Assembly (NCBI RefSeq): GCF_001426085.1
Contig: NZ_LMRR01000002.1
Span: 307,879 to 371,878 of the forward strand
Origin: Rhodococcus sp. Leaf278
Lineage (GTDB): Bacteria; Actinomycetota; Actinomycetes; Mycobacteriales; Mycobacteriaceae
Length of the DNA stretch: 64,000 bases
Direction: 5' to 3'
This document shows, piece by piece, positions 51,442-61,282 of this stretch. Numbering within the stretch: the stretch's first letter is position 1; every line of letters starts with the position of its first letter. A program made the translations under genes and the position numbers. A model generated the notes under the pieces. The model did not search any database. It was not told the DNA's origin and saw nothing but the letters and a program-made list of their open reading frames with translations.

Positions 51442-52629
51442 ATGACCACTTCTCGGTCCACTTTCCGCGCAACGCGGAAAGCCACCACGGTGCGCGCTGC
51501 GATGATCGCGGCAATGGCGTGCTCGCTTGCCCTCGGTACCGGTGTTGCAGCACATGCGCAGCCCACTACCGCTCCCGCTCCGCCCGCCACCGTGCAGGGC
51601 GACGACGTCATCCCGCCCGCACCGACCGAGGCGTCTCCCAAGGCCTCCGACCAGGGCATCGTTCCCCCGAGTCTTGATTCTGCTCTCCCCGCGACCAGCA
51701 CCTACGATCCGAAGACCGAGACGAAGGGAACCGGCCCGGTATTCACCAACTTCATCGCCGGCTTCCTGTACAGCGTCGTCAACCCGGACATCGCGCCGCA
51801 GGGTGCCAACGACTGGAACTGCAAGCCATCTGCAGCGCATCCACGACCGGTTGTCCTGCTGCACGGCACCTGGGAGAACGCATTCAACAACTTCGCTCGG
51901 ATGTCACCTGCGCTGAAGAAGGAAGGCTACTGTGTCTTCGCGCTGAACTACGGTGACACGGACGCCAGCATCGCCGGTCACCTCAAGTCGCTGCGCGGCA
52001 CCGACTCCGTCGCCTCGAGCGCCAAGGAAATCGCTACCTACATCGACGCTGTACGCACCGCCACCGGCTCCGCGCAGGTCGACATCGTCGGTCACTCCCA
52101 GGGTGGTCTCGTCACCCGCCAGTACCTCCGCTTCGAAGGTGGCGCGAACCCGGCCGATCCCACCAAGAACAAGGTGAACACCGTTGTCAGCGTCGCCGGC
52201 TCGAACCACGGCACCACGCTGGTCGGAATCGGCACGCTCGGTCGCACCATCAACAACATCGGCCTGAACGTGCTCGGCGTCGTGGGTGCAATTGCCGGTC
52301 CCGCGGCCTCCGACCAGGTCATCGACTCCCCACTGGTCAAGGCACTGGCCGTGGGCGGTGACACCGACCCCGGAATCAAGTACACCGTGATCGGCACCAA
52401 GTACGACGAGGTGGTCACCCCCTACAAGACGACGTTCCTCACCGCAGGCCCCGGCGCCACGGTCAACAACGTCACCCTGCAGGACGGCTGCGGAATCGAC
52501 CTGTCCGACCACCTGTCGATCTCGGTCTCGCAGCGCGCGATCGGAATCGTGAAGAACGCACTGGATCCGAAGGGCTTCCCCACGAAGTCGATCCCGTGTG
52601 CGTACAACTCCCCCATCACCGGCGGATAG
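51442..52629 (+). CDS. Secreted lipase, class 2 type
   Basis: Exported esterase of 395 residues. A signal peptide (MTTSRSTFRATRKATTVRAA, then a hydrophobic core ending AHAQ) implies cleavage near residue 40, followed by an Ala/Pro-rich linker. The alpha/beta-hydrolase core has VVLLHGTWENAFN (oxyanion), nucleophile Ser in IVGHSQGGLV, acid Asp probably in KYDEVVTP, and His in DLSDHLSIS. This is the pattern of Streptomyces/Rhodococcus class 2 lipases. It probably hydrolyses extracellular lipids. It stands alone and ends at a palindromic terminator. Confidence 0.9.
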   Translation: MTTSRSTFRATRKATTVRAAMIAAMACSLALGTGVAAHAQPTTAPAPPATVQGDDVIPPAPTEASPKASDQGIVPPSLDSALPATSTYDPKTETKGTGPVFTNFIAGFLYSVVNPDIAPQGANDWNCKPSAAHPRPVVLLHGTWENAFNNFARMSPALKKEGYCVFALNYGDTDASIAGHLKSLRGTDSVASSAKEIATYIDAVRTATGSAQVDIVGHSQGGLVTRQYLRFEGGANPADPTKNKVNTVVSVAGSNHGTTLVGIGTLGRTINNIGLNVLGVVGAIAGPAASDQVIDSPLVKALAVGGDTDPGIKYTVIGTKYDEVVTPYKTTFLTAGPGATVNNVTLQDGCGIDLSDHLSISVSQRAIGIVKNALDPKGFPTKSIPCAYNSPITGG

Positions 52630-52651
52630 TCACCCGCTCGGCACTACGTCG

Positions 52652-52687
52652 ATGAGGACGATCGACCGTACGGTCGGTCGTCCTCAT
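52652..52687. terminator. Bidirectional palindromic terminator
   Basis: A 36-base palindrome from ATGAGGACGATCGACCGT to ACGGTCGGTCGTCCTCAT with one mismatched pair. It lies between the convergent lipase and luciferase-like genes and includes the last 4 bases of the latter. Confidence 0.75.
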
Positions 52688-53706
52688 TGCGCTGCAGGGC
52701 TCCACCCCAGGGCCGGACCCAGCTCGAGCGCCATGTCGGTGAGGATCTGCACGTAGTCCTCGTGGTCGAAGCTGAACGGCAATGCGAACGCCACCTCGTC
52801 CACCGCGCAGAACGACTTGTTGGCATACAACTGCTCGGCAATCCGATCCGAGGTACCGACGAGGTCGGGTGCGAACGTCATGCGCGCCGGGCCCTGCGGC
52901 TCGTGCGTACGTACCGATCGACCCCGCGCATACTCCTCGTACTTGGCGATCTGAGTGGCACTGGCGCTGTCGGTCGGAATCACGACCAGTCCCTGCGACA
53001 CCCTCGCATTGGGCCCTGCCGGGTGGAACTGCCGGAACCTGTCGATGTGCGAGAGCTGAATCTCATCGAAATCGATCGACTCCTCGGCACGTACCACGCT
53101 GCTCACCAGGAGATTCATCTCGTTTTCACCGGCCCACTGCGCCGAGCGAAGGCTTGCGCCGCCGTACCACATGCGATGGCGCAAGCCGGGCGAATGCGGT
53201 TGCACACGATCGGAATACGATTCGATTCCTTCGGTTCCCGCCCACGTCGACGCCGGCTCACCGGCAACGAAACCGAGCAACCTCGATACGCGTCCGTACC
53301 CGAAATCCTCGTCGTTCGCGGTGTCCGGATACAGCGAGTCCTTGACGCGCTCGAACTGCATCGGTGGACCGACACTGACGCCGGGATTGATCCGTCCACC
53401 CGAGAGCACATCGACCGTCGCGAGATCCTCGGCCAAGCGCAGTGGGTTCTCCCAACCCAGCGGGGTGACCGCCGTGCCGAGCGCTATCCGATGGGTCCGC
53501 TGCGACGCCGCAGCCATCACCGCAACCGGCGACGAAATTCCGTACTGCAAATGTCGGTGTCGAAGCCACGCGCTGTCGAAGCCAAGCCGTTCGCCGAGTT
53601 CGATGATGCTCAACGTCGATTCGTGCCCTCGCGCGGGATCGGCTTCGTCGAACAACCCGATCGTGAGGAAGCCGAGCGAACGCAGCGGCTGAGAAGGCTG
53701 GGGCAC
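52684..53706 (-). CDS. Luciferase-like (LLM) flavin-dependent oxidoreductase
   Basis: TIM-barrel monooxygenase of 340 residues. LLM features are LGFDSAWLRHRHLQYG, IALGTAVTPLGWENPLRLAEDLATVDVLSGGR and the C-terminal FALPFSFDHEDYVQIL. It uses FMNH2 or reduced F420; the choice is not decidable here, and F420 use is common in Rhodococcus. It follows the glycosyltransferase gene on the same strand after 33 bases and could be read with that cluster, but its family has no glycan role. Confidence 0.85.
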   Translation of the reverse strand: MPQPSQPLRSLGFLTIGLFDEADPARGHESTLSIIELGERLGFDSAWLRHRHLQYGISSPVAVMAAASQRTHRIALGTAVTPLGWENPLRLAEDLATVDVLSGGRINPGVSVGPPMQFERVKDSLYPDTANDEDFGYGRVSRLLGFVAGEPASTWAGTEGIESYSDRVQPHSPGLRHRMWYGGASLRSAQWAGENEMNLLVSSVVRAEESIDFDEIQLSHIDRFRQFHPAGPNARVSQGLVVIPTDSASATQIAKYEEYARGRSVRTHEPQGPARMTFAPDLVGTSDRIAEQLYANKSFCAVDEVAFALPFSFDHEDYVQILTDMALELGPALGWSPAAQ

Positions 53707-53739
53707 TGGCTTACTCCTCGGTGCGAATGTTCGACCAGC

Positions 53740-54570
53740 CTAAGCGACGTGACCGGAGGTGCGCCGAATCCCGGAGTTGCCGAACTCGATGAGACCGCGG
53801 GCCGCGAACGCATCGAGCCAACCGACCATCGGCCACCGACCCCACCGATCGAAAAATCGGCGCGCGTTGGCAACGATGTCGTCGAGATGCTCCACCGGTG
53901 GATCGGAGACCGGATGCCACTGGTGATACGCATGCGCTCCACCCACCCACCGCAACCCGATGCCCGACGCCACCGCCGTGGCAGCAAAATCGGTGTCCTC
54001 GCCGCCGTAGCCGGTGTAGTCCTCGCAGAAACCACCCAGTTCGGTCCAGGTCTGCGTGGTGACGGCGAAGGACAGTGACCAGAAGAGATCGAAGTTGTCC
54101 CCGTGCTCGACGGTTCCGACCGGCGGATTCGGGCGGGCCGGATGCGGCGCAGTCAGTGCCGCCAACGCCGGACCCTCGGTACCGACGTCGCGTTCCTTCA
54201 GATAGGTCACCGGACCGCACAGCAGGGATCGCTCGTTGCCGGGAGTTGTTGCCGCACAACGGTATCGCTCCAGCAAGTCCGGCCCCGGGATGCAGTCGAC
54301 GTCGAGGAACACCAACAACTCCGCGCCGCGCTCGACTGCAGCCGCCGCGCCGAGATTACGAGCACGTGCGAGCGGCAGCGCCGCGTCGGCGGGCATCTCG
54401 ATACACCTGGCGGCGGAACCGGTCCGGGTCAGCACGTCGGCAATTGCGTCGTCGCCCATGGACACGACGATGTGGTCGACCGGTCCCACTGTGGTCCGCC
54501 GCAGACCGCGCACCTGAGCGCCCAGGTGCTCGTGTCGACCGGCCACCACGGTGACGACCGCGATGTTCAC
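53740..54570 (-). CDS. GT2-type glycosyltransferase
   Basis: GT-A fold glycosyltransferase of 276 residues. The donor site is FLDVDCIPGPDLL (DxD), and the C-terminal GYGGEDTDFAATAVASG is the acceptor/catalytic block of the galactosyltransferase-like GT2/GT7 group. The GTG at 54570 overlaps the TGA of the MurG-like gene upstream (GTGA). It is related to the C-terminal half of the large protein at 58866, which has the same GYGGEDxDF block. No membrane segment is present. Confidence 0.85.
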   Translation of the reverse strand: MNIAVVTVVAGRHEHLGAQVRGLRRTTVGPVDHIVVSMGDDAIADVLTRTGSAARCIEMPADAALPLARARNLGAAAAVERGAELLVFLDVDCIPGPDLLERYRCAATTPGNERSLLCGPVTYLKERDVGTEGPALAALTAPHPARPNPPVGTVEHGDNFDLFWSLSFAVTTQTWTELGGFCEDYTGYGGEDTDFAATAVASGIGLRWVGGAHAYHQWHPVSDPPVEHLDDIVANARRFFDRWGRWPMVGWLDAFAARGLIEFGNSGIRRTSGHVA

Positions 54571-55571
54571 TGCCGACTCCGTCGAGCTACGGATTGTTCG
54601 ATGGCCCGGGCGGCTCGCGCGGGCGCACCGTCGGTGTGCAGTGCCGACCACCGGGCACCCCCGAGATCGAGCGCGCGATCCGCCGTGCCATGCCACCGGG
54701 CTACGGACGGCCACGTATCGAGCACCTCGGCGATCGACCCGTCGGCCAGGGCCCGGGCGGTGGCCGACTGTTCGCCGAAAGGCCGGGCCTGTGGGACGAC
54801 GATGGCCGGCGCGCCCGAGGCGGCGACGTCCGCGACGGCGTTCTGACCGGCGTGCGTGACGACAAGAGCAGCCGAACACAGCACCGGCCAGACATCGTCG
54901 ATCCATTCGCCGCCGGCGACGCCAAGGGTGCGAAACTCGAAGCGGGCATCTACCGCGGACCACGAGTCCACCAGATCGCGGGTGAGCGACGTACCGCCTG
55001 CCGCACCCAGCACCACCACCGTCGGAACAGCAGAAGGCGAGGTTCGCTCACGTCCGGCGAATCGGCTGATCGAGCCCGAGAACGTCGTCTTGTCCGCGAA
55101 GGGCAACAGCCAGATCGGGTCGTAGACCTCGCGTGACCATGGCGCGACGATGTGTGTCGCGGCCCGGTAGGCCAGACCGTGGATCGGATCCGTGCGCTCC
55201 CCCGGAATCGCCATCACGATCACCCGAACTCCCATGAGACGCAGGAACGTCGCCACTTCCACCGACACGTCCACCACTACCGCCGACGGCTTCTCACGCG
55301 CCACCCACTGCGCGATGATCGCCATCCGCTCGGTCAGCCCGTCCACGTCGTGCGGTGCCCAATGCAGCACTCCTCCCGCCGAACTGTCCTGCGCCACTGA
55401 ATCTGTGGAGTCGTCCACATCGAGCGGCAGCGAGATCCATTCCGCCGCCGCGTGCGCGGGAGGTCGAGTTCTCGAGGACAAGACGGTCATCGGTTCCGAC
55501 ATCGAGCGTGCAATGGCGTCGGCGCGGGTGACGTGACCGACCCCGTGATGGTGCGCGTAGTAGCCGATCAT
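54567..55571 (-). CDS. MurG/GT28-like glycosyltransferase
   Basis: GT-B fold protein of 334 residues. It starts YYAHHHGVGHVTRADAIA, has VVVLGAAGGTSLTRDLVDSW between the domains and a nucleotide-sugar-binding C-terminal block VVTHAGQNAVADVAASGAPA, VVPQARPFGEQ. It is shorter than MurG and probably transfers a hexose to a soluble or lipid acceptor. The ATG at 55571 overlaps the stop of the preceding GT4 gene (ATGA). Confidence 0.82.
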   Translation of the reverse strand: MIGYYAHHHGVGHVTRADAIARSMSEPMTVLSSRTRPPAHAAAEWISLPLDVDDSTDSVAQDSSAGGVLHWAPHDVDGLTERMAIIAQWVAREKPSAVVVDVSVEVATFLRLMGVRVIVMAIPGERTDPIHGLAYRAATHIVAPWSREVYDPIWLLPFADKTTFSGSISRFAGRERTSPSAVPTVVVLGAAGGTSLTRDLVDSWSAVDARFEFRTLGVAGGEWIDDVWPVLCSAALVVTHAGQNAVADVAASGAPAIVVPQARPFGEQSATARALADGSIAEVLDTWPSVARWHGTADRALDLGGARWSALHTDGAPARAARAIEQSVARRSRQ

Positions 55572-56677
55572 GCGATCGCGAGCCGATCGTCGACCGAGTC
55601 CTCGACTGCACGGAGCGTCGAGCGGTACAGCGCCTCGTACTCGTCCACCATCCGATCCATCGAGCACACCGCTTCTGCGCGCGCCCTGACGTCGCTTCTC
55701 TTCAGGGCCGCTGCTCGTGGGATCGCAGCGGCGAGGCCCTGCACATCATCGGCCGGTACGAGAACGCCCGACGATGCATCGACGATCTCCGGAATGCCGC
55801 CACGCGCGAACGCGGCGACGGGAGTGCCGCAGGCCAGAGCCTCCGCCACCACGAGTCCGTACGGCTCGGACCACACCGGCGACACCAGCGCGACCTCGGC
55901 ACCGGCCACCAAGGCCGCCAACGCCGGCTGATCGAGGTGACCGACGTAACGAATGTCGTCGTCGAGCAGCGGTTCGACGACGTCGTGAAAATAGTCGAGA
56001 TTACTCAGTGGACCCGCGATGCGAAGTGAGCGTCCTGCCAACCTCGCGGCGGCGATGGCCAGGTGCAGTCCCTTCTCGGGAACGACCCTGCCGGACCACA
56101 CCACGTAGTCACCACCGCTGCCGAAGGGCCACTCCTCCAACGAGATTCCATTACGAATGACGACGGTGCCGGTAGTGACATCGGCCCATTGCGAGGCCGC
56201 GAACTCACTGACCGCGGCGAAAGTATTCGCTCCGGCAGGGGCCAGCGCCACAGCCGACTCCAACCATGCGAACGGCGGTGTGTGCAGGGTCGTCACCATC
56301 GGCACCGACAACGTCGAAGACATGGCCAGCGGCAGGTAATGCAGACTGTGGTTGTGCACGATGTCGAAGGACTCGCACAACGTCCCGGCCAGTTCCATCA
56401 TGACCGCGAGATACGCGTGGTGCTCGCGAATGGCGGTCGGCGTGATCGCGACGTCGGCAATCGATATCGGCGTCAGATCCAATGTTCGGACCGGCAGCAG
56501 CGTCGCGTCCAGATCGACGCTCGAGCCGTCCGCTGCGAACAAACTCACTCGGTGCCCGCGCTCGGTGAGTGCACGCACCAGGTTGTAGACGTGTGCCTCC
56601 AGACCGCCCGCGAAAGGCTGAGCCACCGGAAAACTCGATGACGCCAGCACCGCGATGCGAAGTGGGTTCTCGTTCAA
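55568..56677 (-). CDS. GT4-family glycosyltransferase
   Basis: GT-B glycosyltransferase of 369 residues. The N-terminus AVLASSSFPVAQPFAGGLEAHVYNLVRAL is the GT4 pattern, and the C-terminal VWSEPYGLVVAEALACGTPV contains the E-x7-E donor site. The start is TTG at 56677, which overlaps the TGA of the upstream gene (TTGA); no other start fits as well. A retaining enzyme with a nucleotide-sugar donor is likely, as for related GT4 enzymes of actinobacterial glycolipid pathways. Confidence 0.87.
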   Translation of the reverse strand: MNENPLRIAVLASSSFPVAQPFAGGLEAHVYNLVRALTERGHRVSLFAADGSSVDLDATLLPVRTLDLTPISIADVAITPTAIREHHAYLAVMMELAGTLCESFDIVHNHSLHYLPLAMSSTLSVPMVTTLHTPPFAWLESAVALAPAGANTFAAVSEFAASQWADVTTGTVVIRNGISLEEWPFGSGGDYVVWSGRVVPEKGLHLAIAAARLAGRSLRIAGPLSNLDYFHDVVEPLLDDDIRYVGHLDQPALAALVAGAEVALVSPVWSEPYGLVVAEALACGTPVAAFARGGIPEIVDASSGVLVPADDVQGLAAAIPRAAALKRSDVRARAEAVCSMDRMVDEYEALYRSTLRAVEDSVDDRLAIA

Positions 56678-57753
56678 CGCATCTCCTTTGTCACTGCTGA
56701 ATAGATTGCTGCATGGGTTTCTGCGATCGTTCGTCTCTGCTTCGCTCGGCAGTCGGGATCGAGTGCGGGCGTTCGATCGTCGTGTGCTGCCTGCACGGCC
56801 GCAACGAGGCCGACCGCGTCGAAAGAGTCGATTCCCATTCGGAAACTGTGCACCGGGGCCTGATCCGAATAGAAGCCGCAATCCGACGCGACCACGGTCG
56901 TCCCCAGATCGCGGCATGCTTCCAGCCAGCCCGAGTGGGTGCCGAATCTGTACGGCAACAACGACACGTCGATCTCGGTGAGATAGTCCCAGAGCTCGCC
57001 GTCGTCGAACCGCTGATGGACCCGCACATCGACGTCGGGAAACGTATTGTAATCCAACAGTTTTGCGCCGATAGTGGGGCTGTACCAGTGGCTCGAGCTC
57101 TCGAAGACATCCTGGTCGATGTCCAACCGAACCGTCGCATCCGGCAGCGATCTCGCTGCCTCGACCACCGCGTCCATCACCGTCAGCGGGTCCATGTTGG
57201 ATCGGAGATTCTTGGCGTGAACACCGATGACGAACGAGTTCGACCGGAGTCGGGCGCGTTTCATTCGCTCGAGCGGCACCACGTGCGGATGCTCCACTAC
57301 CGTCGCGCGTACCCCCCATCGATCGTGGATCCACGCGGCTGCGCCCTCGGTCAGGGTGATCACCGCATCGGCTCCTGGAACCAGAACGTCCAGTTGCCGA
57401 AGATGATCGGCGTTGTCGGCGACGTGGGGATTGTGCAGATCGTGAACGGTCAGAACGAACGCCTGCCGGTTGGCGCGTAGATGTTCGACGGTGCGAGCGA
57501 GCTCCTCGGGGCCGAACGTCTCGAACCCGAAATGTACGTGCAGAACGTCGAACTGGACGTCGGTCTGCTCGGCGAGCCACCGAGCGTCGAGAAGCCGCGG
57601 CGGCCACCACTGCCCTGGGACATCCACGCGGACGGGAGGAGGGTCAGGCAGCAACACGACGGGCTCCGAGGTTGACGCCGTACCGTCGCCGAGCACTGGC
57701 TGCAGATGCTGAACGTAGACGTGCGAGGACGGAACCGAGGCAACACGAATCAT
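56674..57753 (-). CDS. GT4-like glycosyltransferase
   Basis: A 359-residue GT-B protein. N-terminal features are VHVHFGFETFGPEELARTVEHL and VLTVHDLHNPH; the C-terminal domain has IDVSLLPYRFGTHSGWLEACRDLGTTVVASD where the E-x7-E motif is degenerate. The ATG at 57753 has GAAGGAAG upstream. It is the first gene of the four-gene minus-strand arm and lies opposite WcbI across about 170 bases that must hold the divergent promoters. Confidence 0.82.
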   Translation of the reverse strand: MIRVASVPSSHVYVQHLQPVLGDGTASTSEPVVLLPDPPPVRVDVPGQWWPPRLLDARWLAEQTDVQFDVLHVHFGFETFGPEELARTVEHLRANRQAFVLTVHDLHNPHVADNADHLRQLDVLVPGADAVITLTEGAAAWIHDRWGVRATVVEHPHVVPLERMKRARLRSNSFVIGVHAKNLRSNMDPLTVMDAVVEAARSLPDATVRLDIDQDVFESSSHWYSPTIGAKLLDYNTFPDVDVRVHQRFDDGELWDYLTEIDVSLLPYRFGTHSGWLEACRDLGTTVVASDCGFYSDQAPVHSFRMGIDSFDAVGLVAAVQAAHDDRTPALDPDCRAKQRRTIAETHAAIYSAVTKEMR

Positions 57754-57921
57754 GACTTCCTTCGGGTACAGGCAGGGCAATCGTGCCTGGTCCCGACACG
57801 CGATACGAGTCCTGTACCCACTTTTGCCCGGGTTCAATCGGGGTTGGCGCAGCAGGTCGTGCGGGGTTACCTTGACGAGGAAATGGTCCACTACGAACGA
57901 GCACACGACGTCGGGGCAAGC

Positions 57922-58869
57922 ATGGACGGGCGCACCCGCCACTACGGCGAATTCTACGAACTGGCCGAACGAGCACAGGGCAGTCACGCCCTGGAACAGG
58001 ACGACCGGCCGCTCCTTCTGGTCTGGGGAAATTGTCAGGCCGAGGCACTGCGCATTCTCCTCGATTCCGATCCGGCCATGCCGCTGCGGACGGTGCGGAT
58101 ACCGCCCGTCCACGAGCTCGAGTCCTCGGACTTGCCCTACGTCGACCGGCTCGTGGGCCGAGCGTCGGTCCTTCTCACCCAACCGGTTCGAGCTGGCTAT
58201 CGTTCGTTACCGCTCGGGGTACCCGATCTGACCGAGACCTTGCCACGCGGCGCCACCGTCGTGCGATGGCCGGTGCTCAGATATGCAGGGCTGCATCCCT
58301 TTCAGGTCATCGTTCGACATCCGAGCGATCCTGCCGCCGTTCCGAGCCTGGTTCCGTACCACGACCTGCGCACAATACTTGCCGCCGACAGCGGACTCGG
58401 CGAAAACGACGACTGGGACCGCTCTGTCTCCGGCGACGGTCTGCGGCACGCCGCCGAGGCGAGCCTCGGCGAATTACGTCGACGCGAGAGCCGAGATACC
58501 GACATTGCAGCATCCGACCTGTTCGCCGATGCCGGGCGCGCTGCCACCCACACGATCAATCATGCAACCAATGTGGTGCTGACTGCGCTGGCCCAGCGAG
58601 TACTCGACCAGCTCGGAACCGGCTGCACCGCCGCGGATCCGGGCCGCGAATTGCTCGGTGGTGTTCGGGCACCGGTCGAGCAACGAGTCCTCGACGCACT
58701 CGATCTCGACGGCGATTCACGGCCCGAGTGGTCGGTGGACGGCACGCCGCATTCACCGAGTTCGGTGCACCGCGCCCATCTGCGATGGTACGCAGCTCAT
58801 CCAGAATTCGTCGATGCGGCACTGGAGCGGCATGCGGAACTGATTCGCATCCTGGGGCTCGTGCCGTGA
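57922..58869 (+). CDS. WcbI-type polysaccharide biosynthesis protein (putative acyltransferase)
   Basis: Protein of 315 residues with the WcbI signature PLLLVWGNCQAEALRILLDS near the N-terminus and SVLLTQPVRAGYRSLPLG later. WcbI from Burkholderia capsule clusters binds CoA and is a putative acetyltransferase; GNCQxE is its active-site-like motif. I set the ATG at 57922 because the product then begins MDGRTRHYGEFYE, as in relatives; ATG 57883 is possible. Its TGA overlaps the GTG of the next gene (GTGA). A role in acylating the sugar made by the adjacent transferases is inferred. Confidence 0.82.
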   Translation: MDGRTRHYGEFYELAERAQGSHALEQDDRPLLLVWGNCQAEALRILLDSDPAMPLRTVRIPPVHELESSDLPYVDRLVGRASVLLTQPVRAGYRSLPLGVPDLTETLPRGATVVRWPVLRYAGLHPFQVIVRHPSDPAAVPSLVPYHDLRTILAADSGLGENDDWDRSVSGDGLRHAAEASLGELRRRESRDTDIAASDLFADAGRAATHTINHATNVVLTALAQRVLDQLGTGCTAADPGRELLGGVRAPVEQRVLDALDLDGDSRPEWSVDGTPHSPSSVHRAHLRWYAAHPEFVDAALERHAELIRILGLVP

Positions 58870-61187
58870 CGCAGGCTGTGCACCATCTCGTCGTGGGCCC
58901 TCCTGAGCATGGAGTGATTCGCTGCGCACGCGAACTCGCCTTTGCGACAGCCAGTCCGGTTATCTCGGACTTCGAAGATCTGCCCATCGACATTCCGATA
59001 CACGTCCACTTCACCGACCGGCTGTTCGGCCGAACCGCCACCGAGGCCGCGGATGCCTTCGTCTCCATTGTGGAGCGGCACCGAGCCCCGGTGACCGTCA
59101 CGCTGCACGACATCCCTCAGGCATCGGACGGAACCGCCTTCGAAGCGCGAACGACATGCTATCGGCGGGTGATGGGCTGTGTATCCGCAGTCGTCGTCTC
59201 GAGCATGCACGAACGACTACTGCTCGACGACATAGCGAACCGCCCCATCGATGTTCGCGTCGTTCCGCTCCCTATCCACAGTGCGACGCCGCGACCCGGA
59301 CAGCGCGCTGCCATGCGCAACGTTGTCGGTGTACTGGGGTTCGTGTACCCGGGCAAAGGCCACGAAGAAGTACTGGAGGCCATGAGACCTCTCGACAATG
59401 CCGTCGACCTACTGTCGATCGGATCCGCATCGCCGGGCCACGAGACCATGATCGACGAACTCACCGGTGCTGCCGAAAAACTCGGCCGATCATTCGACTC
59501 CACCGGCTTCGTTCCCGACGCCGACCTCGACGAACTTCTTCGATCGATCTCAATACCCGTCGCCTTTCACCGGCACCTGTCGGCATCCGGTTCGATCAAC
59601 TCCTGGATCGCGGCAGGCCGTCGACCGTTGGTCCCCCGTGGTCGGTACGTGGAGGAGATCGAGGCCAATTCTCCAGGCACACTGTGGATCCACGAGAACT
59701 CCGTCGACGGCCTCGCTGCGGCCATGACCGAAGCGCTCGATCATCCCGACAGGACCTGGCAACAACCCGGCGTCGTTCCCTACCCGACACTTCACCAGGC
59801 AGCGGCACTGTATTCCGCACTGTTTCGAGAACGGTGCGAGCGGACAATTCAGGAGCTGCCCGATGGACGCTGGGTGATACCGGGCAATCGGTGGGACCTG
59901 GTGCCACCTGTCGACCGGAACCCGTCGGTGTCGGTGGTGATCCCGTACTTCGAGCAACAACGCCAGTTGGAGTTGGTTCTGACCGCGCTGACCGTACAGT
60001 CGTATCCGGGCTCCCGCATTCAGGTGATCGTGGCCGACGACGGTTCCGCCATCGCGCCCGACGTGGATGCCTTTCGTTCCACGCTCGACGTCACCGTCGT
60101 ACGACAGTCCGACCTGGGGTTTCGTGCAGCAGCTGCCCGCAATCTCGGCGCGTCGGCCGCCCACGGTGAGATCCTGTTTTTTCTCGACGCGGATACCGTT
60201 CCCGAGCCCGGGTACATCGCGGAATCGGCCCGGCTGCTCGCGGCCCTGCCCGACGCCCTCGCCGTCGGACGTCGACGCCATGCCGATATGGCGGGCTGGA
60301 CCTCGAGCGATGTGGCGGAGTGGCTCGGCGGACGATCGGCCGGACCGCCTGAGTTGAAGGAACCGCGGTGGCTCCGAGACGGATACGCAGGCTCGCGCGA
60401 CTTGCTCGACGCCGATCGACGCTCGTACCGGTACATCATCAGCGCGGTCATGTCCTGTACTCGGCAGCTCTTCACGGAGATCGGCGGGTTCGACGAGAGC
60501 ATCGTCGGATACGGCGGAGAGGACTGGGATTTCGCGCACCGCGCCTACGACTCCGGAGCCGTCCTGGCACACCTTCCGCGCGCGGTCGCTTGGCACGACG
60601 GGCCGGAATGGGCCGAGCGGACGGGCGGAGACCGCGAACGAAAGAACCTCGAGGCGATGACGCTGGCGTCACGGATCACCGACCCGGCGGCGCGTACCCA
60701 CGGTCTGATCTACGCCGTGCCCGAGATCGTCGTGGTCGTGAATTCCGCGGGGCACAGCTCGGCGTCTCTGCTTCGCACCGTCGGATCCGTTCTTCGCGGA
60801 AGCGATTGCGAGTTATGGCTTCAGGGTCCCGACGCAGCCGAGTTGCGACGGCCGTGGGGGGACGTCGATCCGCGGGTGAAGCACGGGCAGCCGAACGACA
60901 CCGGCCGCAGCCACGCTGTTGTGCAGGTGCACGGCCCGGTGCTCTTCGGCAAGTACGCCCTGCGCCGAATGCTCGCCACCGGGGCCGATCGGATGATCGT
61001 GGACGTCGGGGGTACGGGAGTCGTCGAATTGAGCACATCTCGGGCCAATGCACGTGCGGCGCGGTGGGCAGCGGCTCTGGGGCGCACACCGGAGGACGTC
61101 GCCGACGATATGTTCGGCCGTATGCACCGCACCGGTGTCGAATTCGGGCTCTCGATCGGCGAGCAGCAGCCGAATCTGGCCTGGTGA
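58866..61187 (+). CDS. Two-domain glycosyltransferase (GT4-like plus GT2)
   Basis: A 773-residue fusion. Residues 1 to about 340 are GT-B/GT4-like (VHFTDRLFGRTATE, VTLHDIPQASDG, VGVLGFVYPGKGHEEVLEAM). From about 355 follows a GT2 domain: VSVVIPYFEQQRQLELVL, VIVADDGSAIAPD, FLDADTVPEPGYIA (DxD) and VGYGGEDWDFAHRAYDSG. The last 170 residues are another region without a recognised motif. It is coupled to WcbI (GTGA). Both domains could add different sugars. No membrane segment is seen. Confidence 0.85.
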   Translation: MTQAVHHLVVGPPEHGVIRCARELAFATASPVISDFEDLPIDIPIHVHFTDRLFGRTATEAADAFVSIVERHRAPVTVTLHDIPQASDGTAFEARTTCYRRVMGCVSAVVVSSMHERLLLDDIANRPIDVRVVPLPIHSATPRPGQRAAMRNVVGVLGFVYPGKGHEEVLEAMRPLDNAVDLLSIGSASPGHETMIDELTGAAEKLGRSFDSTGFVPDADLDELLRSISIPVAFHRHLSASGSINSWIAAGRRPLVPRGRYVEEIEANSPGTLWIHENSVDGLAAAMTEALDHPDRTWQQPGVVPYPTLHQAAALYSALFRERCERTIQELPDGRWVIPGNRWDLVPPVDRNPSVSVVIPYFEQQRQLELVLTALTVQSYPGSRIQVIVADDGSAIAPDVDAFRSTLDVTVVRQSDLGFRAAAARNLGASAAHGEILFFLDADTVPEPGYIAESARLLAALPDALAVGRRRHADMAGWTSSDVAEWLGGRSAGPPELKEPRWLRDGYAGSRDLLDADRRSYRYIISAVMSCTRQLFTEIGGFDESIVGYGGEDWDFAHRAYDSGAVLAHLPRAVAWHDGPEWAERTGGDRERKNLEAMTLASRITDPAARTHGLIYAVPEIVVVVNSAGHSSASLLRTVGSVLRGSDCELWLQGPDAAELRRPWGDVDPRVKHGQPNDTGRSHAVVQVHGPVLFGKYALRRMLATGADRMIVDVGGTGVVELSTSRANARAARWAAALGRTPEDVADDMFGRMHRTGVEFGLSIGEQQPNLAW

Positions 61188-61282
61188 CGAGCAATACCGT
61201 GTCGAGCAAACGATTCAACGAAGGCCTGGGACGTATACGTGTCGAGGCTCGTCGGGACGAAGTGAAGAGCAAGGTCGGATGA
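61184..61282 (+). CDS. Tiny basic ORF after the glycosyltransferase fusion
   Basis: A 32-residue frame (VTSNTVSSKRFNEGLGRIRV, then a Lys/Arg/Glu tail ending KSKVG). Its GTG overlaps the stop of the fusion gene (GTGA), and its own TGA overlaps the ATG of the next small gene (ATGA). The chain of overlaps suggests that it is translated, but a linker role for re-initiation is equally possible. Confidence 0.45.
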   Translation: MTSNTVSSKRFNEGLGRIRVEARRDEVKSKVG

